From: Piscirickettsiaceae bacterium
GTDB lineage: Bacteria; Pseudomonadota; Gammaproteobacteria; Methylococcales; Cycloclasticaceae
Assembly: GCA_002401365.1 (NCBI GenBank)
Contig: NVSW01000039.1
Location: 1,212 to 7,277, forward strand
DNA length: 6,066 nucleotides
Direction of reading: 5' to 3'
Shown piece by piece: positions 1 to 3,111 of this stretch (the stretch's first letter is position 1; every line of letters begins with the position of its first letter). The notes under the pieces were generated by a model. That model made no database searches, had not been told where the DNA came from, and was given only the letters and a program-made list of their open reading frames with translations. The position numbers were made by a program, and so were the translations under genes.

Positions 1-540
1 TTATATGGCGGCGGTAAAAACCAGCCTTTAGCCAAGGCCTGTGGTCTAAACAAACACCCAGAATGGAACATTCTTGATGCAACGGCAGGGCTTGGACGAG
101 ACGCTTTTGTATTAGCCAGCTTGGGCTCGAATATAACCCTTTGTGAGCAGAATGCAGTGCTATATAGTTTGCTTGTTGATGCCTTGTCACGCGCGTCGAA
201 CGATATTGAAGCAACTGATATTATTGACCGTATGACATGTGTTCATCACAACACCATTGATTATCTAAACCTTTCTATTAAGTCGCCAGCAGACGTCATC
301 TACCTTGACCCCATGTACCCAGATAGAAAGAAATCCGCAAAAATAAAAAAAGACATGCAAATCCTCCAACATTTAGTGGGGCATTCTGGTGAGGAAGGTG
401 CGTTATTAGACATAGCGTTACAAACGGCAAGCCACAGAGTGGTTGTTAAGCGACCTAAATCGGCTGAACCGCTCAGTAGTATCAAACCCAGTTATATAGT
501 CAGTAGCCCAAATACTCGCTATGACGTGTATGTTCGCTAA
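1..540 (+). CDS. rsmJ: RsmJ, 16S rRNA guanine-N2 methyltransferase (5' end missing)
   Basis: This is the C-terminal 179 residues of a class I SAM-dependent methyltransferase of the RsmJ (YhiQ) family, which methylates N2 of G1516 in 16S rRNA of the small ribosomal subunit, in the cytoplasm. The frame is open from base 1, so the gene starts before the window; the family is about 250 residues, so roughly 70 are missing. The SAM-binding motif I, DATAGLGRDAF, is at visible residues 26-36, followed by the acidic residue at the end of strand 2 (E49). The family signature LDPMYPDRKKSA (the DPMFPHRKKSA-type catalytic loop) is at residues 102-113. The end, SSPNTRYDVYVR, is also typical. An internal TTG at 121 is not the start because the motif I region lies before it. 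Stop TAA at 538-540. Hairpins downstream probably end the transcript. Identification is from motifs and is strong. Confidence 0.92.
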   Translation, partial: LYGGGKNQPLAKACGLNKHPEWNILDATAGLGRDAFVLASLGSNITLCEQNAVLYSLLVDALSRASNDIEATDIIDRMTCVHHNTIDYLNLSIKSPADVIYLDPMYPDRKKSAKIKKDMQILQHLVGHSGEEGALLDIALQTASHRVVVKRPKSAEPLSSIKPSYIVSSPNTRYDVYVR

Positions 541-621
541 CTATTAAAAGATTGGCAAAATATAGCTGATGATCGCTTTTATACTGTTGAATTAAGAACC
601 TTAACGAAAAAACACTGATGA

Positions 622-690
622 CTCACACCATAGGTTTTATTCTGTGCGGTATTAATTTAAACAGTACCGTGTGAGGTGGTGCATTTTTTT
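622..690 (+). terminator. Possible terminator of rsmJ
   Basis: CTCACAC (622-628) is perfectly complementary to GTGTGAG (669-675), with a smaller nested pair GGTA (648-651)/TACC (665-668). A run of seven T (684-690) follows 8 bases later. The large loop and the gap before the T run make it a poor textbook terminator, but the position, 82 bases after the rsmJ stop, fits. An alternative pairing of CACACC with GGTGGTG would bring the stem closer to the T run. Confidence 0.3.
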
Positions 691-714
691 AGCCTTAAAA
701 CAAAATGCCCTCAA

Positions 715-739
715 AAACACTCCAAACGTGGGAGTGTTT
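715..739. terminator. Perfect 9-bp hairpin, possible bidirectional terminator
   Basis: AAACACTCC (715-723) and GGAGTGTTT (731-739) form a perfect 9-bp stem with a 7-base loop. On the minus strand the stem runs into GTGTTTTTG, a usable T tract; on the plus strand the tract is only TTTCTTG. It may therefore stop transcription mainly from the right, and partly from rsmJ. Confidence 0.45.
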
Positions 740-775
740 CTTGAAATGTGCTGGGATTACACAAGAATAACGGAC

Positions 776-805
776 AATAAAAACCCCCTTTAGTTATAGG
801 GGTTT
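776..805 (-). terminator. Terminator of the minus-strand tRNA remnant
   Basis: Read on the minus strand, AAACCCC (805-799) pairs with GGGGTTT (787-781), and the stem runs straight into a T-rich tail, GTTTTTATTG. It lies 33 bases after the CCA-like end at 839-842. A GC stem with a TTTTTATTG tail shortly after a tRNA is the usual arrangement for gammaproteobacterial tRNA genes. This is the best terminator in the window and supports reading 839-854 as the end of a tRNA. Confidence 0.55.
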
Positions 806-838
806 CGGGTCTTTCTGGGATGTCTTGAAATAAAAATT

Positions 839-854
839 TGGTACGAGGGCCGGA
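839..854 (-). other. tRNA 3'-end fragment, candidate attR (tRNA-Leu type)
   Basis: Read on the minus strand this is TCCGG (T-stem 3' strand), CCCTCGT (acceptor 3' strand), then ACCA. It has exactly the 5 + 7 + 4 spacing of a tRNA end. The next bases upstream (TAGCGGA where a T loop such as TTCGAAT should be) do not fit, and no tRNA body follows, so only the end is present. The CCCTCGT-A-CCA end, with a T at position 72, resembles bacterial leucine tRNAs that use a G1-T72 pair; that assignment is tentative. The junction with island DNA coincides with an 8-bp palindrome CGGATCCG (851-858), and a hairpin ATGCT/AGCAT (865-869/873-877) lies just inside. Both could be part of the recombinase core site. 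Confidence 0.5.
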
Positions 855-914
855 TCCGCTAAACATGCTGCAAGCATTGTTATAAACAGATTCTGACTTT
901 TCAAATATTTAAAG

Positions 915-936
915 TACCCCCAAAAATACCCCCAAA
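915..936. repeat. Two direct repeats TACCCCCAAA, possible integrase arm sites
   Basis: TACCCCCAAA occurs at 915-924 and 927-936, with a 12-bp period and no mismatch. It lies about 60 bases inside the tRNA-fragment junction. Short direct repeats near att cores are what arm-binding domains of tyrosine integrases recognise. The role is inferred from position; the repeat itself is exact. Confidence 0.5.
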
Positions 937-959
937 TAATCATCATTCAAAAGCATAAC

Positions 960-1739
960 TTACTTATTGGCTTTATTATGCCCACGAACGTAGCGAGATA
1001 AATGAAATGCAGCCATGCTAATTTGCTCTTCGCTCAAGCTGTTTGCGCTGTTGGCTACAAAGGAGGGTAGTGCTTTGGGGTTTAATACCCATACATCACT
1101 ATTTTTAGTTTCGCTAGTAGGTTCAACAAACCAACCAGGGAATACAACAACAGGCTTCGTTTCAAATTGCTTACCTGTGCTTTCCTTTAAAAGAGCTTTT
1201 AGCCAAGATGCAGCTGCAATAACTTGAATTATTGGTTTTTCATTTCCAGGTAAATTATTTAATTTAACGCTCGTGCCATCGAAGATAATAACTGCTCTAC
1301 CTTTTTCAGGTTTGCTGTAAGTTTTTGTTTCAATAACGTAGATACCGCTTGGGGCAATAATTACATGATCTAAATTGAAACCATCTCCAGGAATATCGTG
1401 GAAAACTTTTGCGCCTTGTTCTCGTAAACCTTCTAAATATTGCCCTACAGCTTTTTCACCATCTAACCCTTGTCTAAGCGATTTGAGTTGTTTTTTAATT
1501 TTGAATATTTTTGGTACTGTATAAATCAAGACGATGATGAAAATAACGGTATACACATAAGGTCGTGGAGGTAGTTCCATATACCAACGCCACCACTCAG
1601 TCGCGGTTAAGATGCCAACCAATAAAACGCTAACAATATGTGACATTGCTTCAGCATTAATAAGCTCGTTTATTTGATTGTCTAATGTTTCGCCGGGGTT
1701 TCGTAGTGGACTATCTTTGATGGGTGATTTCACTTGCAT
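960..1739 (-). CDS. Membrane-anchored NERD-domain protein (nuclease-related)
   Basis: A 259-residue protein with two predicted membrane segments, about residues 33-48 and 61-77, separated by a short WWRWYMELPPRP linker. A basic stretch (KIFKIKKQLKSLRQ, 77-90) and a NERD domain from about 91 follow. NERD is a nuclease-related fold in the PD-(D/E)XK range. Visible candidate active-site residues are E95 in GLDGEKAV, D124 in FNLDHVIIAPSGIYVIETK, E137 and K139 (the ExK pair), and Q172 further on. The catalytic set therefore looks intact, with the domain probably facing the cytoplasm. The ATG at 1739 has AAGGA only one base before it. A GTG at codon 3 (1733-1731) has the same AAGGA at a 7-base spacing and may be the true start. 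A candidate promoter lies just upstream. It is the last gene before the presumed island end. Function is unknown; nucleic-acid cleavage or defence is a guess from the family. Confidence 0.85.
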   Translation of the reverse strand: MQVKSPIKDSPLRNPGETLDNQINELINAEAMSHIVSVLLVGILTATEWWRWYMELPPRPYVYTVIFIIVLIYTVPKIFKIKKQLKSLRQGLDGEKAVGQYLEGLREQGAKVFHDIPGDGFNLDHVIIAPSGIYVIETKTYSKPEKGRAVIIFDGTSVKLNNLPGNEKPIIQVIAAASWLKALLKESTGKQFETKPVVVFPGWFVEPTSETKNSDVWVLNPKALPSFVANSANSLSEEQISMAAFHLSRYVRGHNKANK

Positions 1740-1761
1740 ATCCTTATGTTTCTAGTGCTGC

Positions 1762-1800
1762 GTTGTTTAATATTTAATTAACAACAACTAATTTAGTCAA
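1762..1800 (-). promoter_or_regulatory. Candidate sigma-70 promoter with overlapping inverted repeat, for the NERD gene
   Basis: On the minus strand TTGACT (1800-1795) is followed after 18 bases by TAAATA (1776-1771), or after 17 bases by TTAAAT. This puts a start about 25-30 bases before the NERD start codon. An inverted repeat GTTGTT (1762-1767)/AACAAC (1780-1785) straddles the -10 element and could be an operator. The promoter lies between the attC-like site and the gene, so the NERD gene probably has its own transcription. Confidence 0.45.
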
Positions 1801-1866
1801 ACTATATTTTGCCCTCCGCTTTATTCCTTCAATTGATTTCTTGGTATTCAATATAAGTCTGCCTGA

Positions 1867-1934
1867 AACTAACGGTTTAGCTAAGGAGACATAGTGTTTT
1901 TTTTCGGAACGTCTCACTGAGCGCATTGTTAGCT
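1867..1934 (-). other. attC-like integron recombination site downstream of the cassette gene
   Basis: On the minus strand the outer arms AGCTAAC (1934-1928) and GTTAGTT (1873-1867) pair over 7 bases, with one G-T pair. Inside, GAGAC (1915-1911) pairs with GTCTC (1890-1886). The spacers between arm pairs measured from CTAAC/GTTAG are 12 bases on each side, and the terminal loop is 20 bases. The order CTAACAATGCGCTCA ... GAGAC ... GTCTCCTTAGC ... CGTTAG follows the R''-L''-L'-R' plan of integron attC sites, and the 68-base length is in their usual range. It overlaps the stop codon of the upstream gene, as cassettes often do. The deviation from GTTRRRY at its sixth base (T) and from RYYYAAC at its second base lowers confidence. 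Confidence 0.62.
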
Positions 1935-2369
1935 CAGGAACGAATCTTCTTTTCTGCAGTTAACTCGAGAATCATAGGAGCGATGCTGTTAACCAAAGAT
2001 TCTACCTCAAGAGCGTGAGACCGATACTTCTCCAATTCCAATACATCGTCTGAATTATTTTCTCGTAACCACTGAAGCCTCAGTGAAACCTCATTTATTT
2101 GGTTTGAAAGTTTAGCCTCAATACTTTTCCACCTATCTAGAAAGGGATGTTCATAAGAACCATATGTTATTGCATTTAGCACCTGAGATTGAAGGCTCTC
2201 CATCTTTATAGAACACTCAAGAAGGATCGAGTGAGCTTGCGTTCTTTTTTCGGCGGCGGAGAGGCTTTTCGTCAGTTTAGCTGACCTATAAGTGAGACAA
2301 AAACTAACCAGAGAAATAATTAATGCTATTGCTGAAAATAAATCCGAAGTATTCATAATTATGGTTTAA
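1873..2369 (-). mobile_element. Single integron gene cassette
   Basis: The interval between the G/T cleavage points of the two attC-like right-hand core sites is about 497 bases. It carries one gene of 423 bases that fills most of it, on the strand expected relative to the attC sites. The start codon comes 7 bases after the core site GTTAAAC. This compact layout is typical of cassettes. No intI integrase is in the window, so this may be a stranded cassette (an attC cluster lacking an integrase) or the tail of a longer array. Confidence 0.58.
1934..2356 (-). CDS. Small membrane-anchored helical protein, cassette-borne, unknown function
   Basis: The product has 140 residues and I do not recognise it. 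It has one hydrophobic N-terminal segment (about residues 5-22, LFSAIALIISLVSFCLTY) followed by a basic stretch with R24, K27 and K30. The rest is a highly charged, largely helical region (about 31-137) that probably forms coiled coils; heptad-like leucine spacing is visible at 85-130. The topology suggests a membrane anchor with a cytoplasmic helical domain. No enzyme motif is seen. The ATG at 2356 is the only sensible start, but there is no clear ribosome binding site before it (AAACCATAATT), which is common for cassette genes read from an upstream promoter. The gene sits exactly between two attC-like sites, and the downstream one overlaps its TGA stop. Being real is supported by that fit; the function is open. 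Confidence 0.72.
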   Translation of the reverse strand: MNTSDLFSAIALIISLVSFCLTYRSAKLTKSLSAAEKRTQAHSILLECSIKMESLQSQVLNAITYGSYEHPFLDRWKSIEAKLSNQINEVSLRLQWLRENNSDDVLELEKYRSHALEVESLVNSIAPMILELTAEKKIRS

Positions 2370-2439
2370 CGTTTCGCTTAACTGAAAATTCGTGAAGCAC
2401 AGCTTAACAAATTGTCCGAATTAATTCGGCTTGTTAGGC
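2364..2439 (-). other. attC-like integron recombination site upstream of the cassette gene
   Basis: On the minus strand GCCTAAC (2439-2433) fits RYYYAAC exactly, and GTTAAAC (2370-2364) fits GTTRRRY exactly; they pair at 5 of 7 positions. The inner arms are AAGCCGAATTAATTCGGAC on the left and CAGTTAAGCGAAAC on the right, only partly paired. Its left end (CTAACAA-GC ... GAC) and right end (TTAAGCGAAAC-GTTA) both resemble the site at 1867-1934 (CTAACAATGC ... GAC; TTAGCTAAACC-GTTA). The length of 76 bases is normal for attC. A tighter alternative fold exists: GCCTAACAA (2439-2431) pairs 8 of 9 with TTGTTAAGC (2410-2402) around the palindrome CCGAATTAATTCGG, giving a 38-base hairpin. It would belong to a cassette further right whose gene is lost or is the doubtful 39-codon frame at 2472-2591. 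Confidence 0.58.
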
Positions 2440-2471
2440 ACTTTTTGGTATTGATTAATTTGACTTCATCC

Positions 2472-2591
2472 TTACAAACTTGCTTCCATATGATTAATAA
2501 TATTAGCACTATCAACAAACAACCTCCATGAACGCAATGCTGATGTCACCATGTTAATAATATGGTGAGGTTGAAGGTGGTTCTTTATCAT
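2472..2591 (-). CDS. Doubtful 39-residue frame in the position of a cassette gene
   Basis: A short frame encodes MIKNHLQPHHIINMVTSAL... and ends ...NIINHMEASL. Its stop is about 32 bases before the attC-like site at 2439, the place where the gene of a preceding cassette would end. An inner ATG at codon 14 is another possible start. No ribosome binding site is visible for either start, no attC-like core is found upstream of it, and the frame lies inside an inverted-repeat region. It is as likely to be a chance frame or a gene remnant as a real peptide. Confidence 0.18.
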   Translation of the reverse strand: MIKNHLQPHHIINMVTSALRSWRLFVDSANIINHMEASL

Positions 2592-2594
2592 ATG
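2487..2594. repeat. Inverted-repeat region with three nested perfect arms
   Basis: Three perfect pairs are nested: CATATGAT (2487-2494)/ATCATATG (2587-2594), AACCTC (2521-2526)/GAGGTT (2567-2572), and CACCAT (2547-2552)/ATGGTG (2562-2567). The last two share base 2567, so they cannot both form completely. Together they would fold a strand into a long, bulged hairpin. The spacing is uneven, so this is not a simple terminator. Confidence 0.4.
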
Positions 2595-2750
2595 TGTTTA
2601 TAGATGTTATTAACGGAACCCCCTATATCATGAACTGACTGTGTAAAAAATGCGCCTCACTACCCGCAAGATGCAAAGTGCGAGGGAGTACCTTTTATTT
2701 TTAACACCCCCCGTCCGAAACTCCCGCCGCCAAAAACAACTATATGACTA

Positions 2751-2875
2751 CGGTCGAGGGCTTTATGATCTGTAAAGAATCATCCCCCCCTACCTAAATT
2801 CTGCCATCACGAAAACGTTACTAGTACGTCGGTCGTTGGCTGCTAGTCTGTAGAGTTTTACTCCCCCCCTACCTA
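2751..2875. repeat. Duplicated C7 block, two 46-bp degenerate direct repeats
   Basis: Two 46-bp segments, 2751-2796 and 2830-2875, lie 79 bases apart. Both begin with CGGTCG and end with CCCCCCCTACCTA; the exact shared end including the preceding T is 14 bp. In between, GGCT and TCTGTA are also shared with a one-base shift, while the rest has diverged. The right copy runs into a 10-bp palindrome TACCTAGGTA (2870-2879). The constant 3' end and drifted middle suggest a repeat family whose end is the functional part. Confidence 0.6.
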
Positions 2876-2926
2876 GGTATGAATTGATACAGATTGCTTT
2901 TAGCTTTCTTTTATTTAGTGTTGTTA

Positions 2927-2940
2927 ATGCGTATACGCAT
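2927..2940. repeat. Perfect 14-bp palindrome ATGCGTATACGCAT
   Basis: ATGCGTATACGCAT is fully self-complementary with no loop, so it is more like a protein-binding dyad than a hairpin. No T tract follows on either strand. It lies about 170 bases beyond the 3' end of the restriction-modification gene, far from any gene start in the window, so no regulated gene can be named. Confidence 0.45.
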
Positions 2941-3012
2941 GGTTATATAGGTGTGGTGTATTTTTGATGTGTCTGAATATTTGTAAGTTGTTGATTCTTC
3001 GTTACACGAACA

Positions 3013-3102
3013 TCATTTATACACTTGTAGACGGGGCTATTTATCCTTGAGGTTCATTTGTACACTTGTAACAGGGCTAGAGGTGTCATATATACACAGG
3101 TA
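3013..3102. repeat. Three direct copies of a 17-mer after the restriction-modification gene
   Basis: Copies are TCATTTATACACTTGTA (3013-3029), TCATTTGTACACTTGTA (3054-3070) and TCATATATACACAGGTA (3086-3102). The first two differ at one base; the third has four or fewer differences from each. GGGCTA follows the first two at almost the same distance (3034-3039 and 3074-3079), and GAGGT precedes the second and third. The true repeat unit is therefore about 32-41 bp with a conserved layout. The array begins 9 bases beyond the stop codon at 3112. The function is unknown; serial protein-binding sites or a decayed repeat family are possible. Confidence 0.6.
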
Positions 3103-3111
3103 AGGTTAATT

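Larger units (their letters stand above)
541..838. other. Gene-free spacer with stacked hairpins
   Basis: No open frame worth calling is present in this gap between rsmJ and the presumed island end. It holds several inverted repeats: CTCACAC/GTGTGAG, GCATTTT (681-687)/AAAATGC (702-708), AAACACTCC/GGAGTGTTT and AAACCCC/GGGGTTT. The best are listed separately as candidate terminators. The spacer is what would be expected between two convergent transcription units, rsmJ on the plus strand and a former tRNA gene on the minus strand. Confidence 0.6.
2441..3111. other. 670-base gene-poor, repeat-rich spacer
   Basis: No convincing gene lies between the attC-like site and the end of the restriction-modification gene. 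It contains, from left to right, a 108-bp region bounded by inverted repeats, a C-rich patch (about 2706-2731), a duplicated C7 block, a 14-bp palindrome and three copies of a 17-mer. Each is listed separately. The C-rich part (2700-2880) differs clearly in base composition from the AT-rich genes on both sides, which suggests a different origin or structural role. Confidence 0.7.

Noticed and set aside
300..485. Minus-strand 61-codon frame
   Set aside because: It is the antisense shadow of rsmJ with no family features.
121..540. rsmJ starting at the TTG at 121
   Set aside because: The same frame is open to base 1 and contains the SAM motif I (DATAGLGRDAF) upstream of 121, so the true start is outside the window.
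839..925. A complete tRNA gene
   Set aside because: Only the last 16 nt fit. The T loop and everything before it fail, and no anticodon arm can be drawn.
953..981. GCATAA/TTATGC pair at the end of the NERD gene as an attC or terminator
   Set aside because: The arms are only 6 bp with a 17-base loop, there are no inner arms as in attC, and the T tract is weak.
1015..1227. Plus-strand 70-codon frame
   Set aside because: It lies entirely antisense within the NERD gene and encodes no recognisable protein.
2402..2439. The 38-base hairpin as the whole attC site
   Set aside because: It folds well (GCCTAACAA/TTGTTAAGC around CCGAATTAATTCGG) but is shorter than known attC sites, and it would leave the attC-like end TTAAGCGAAACGTTAAAC unexplained. 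It is kept as an alternative in the feature entry.
2659..2700. Plus-strand terminator (ACT-CCC-GCA / TGC-GGG-AGT stem then a T-rich tail)
   Set aside because: The stem has two bulges and no plus-strand gene precedes it that would need terminating.
3013..3102. CRISPR array
   Set aside because: There are only three 17-base copies, with unequal 24- and 15-base spacers, internal similarity between the spacers and no cas genes.
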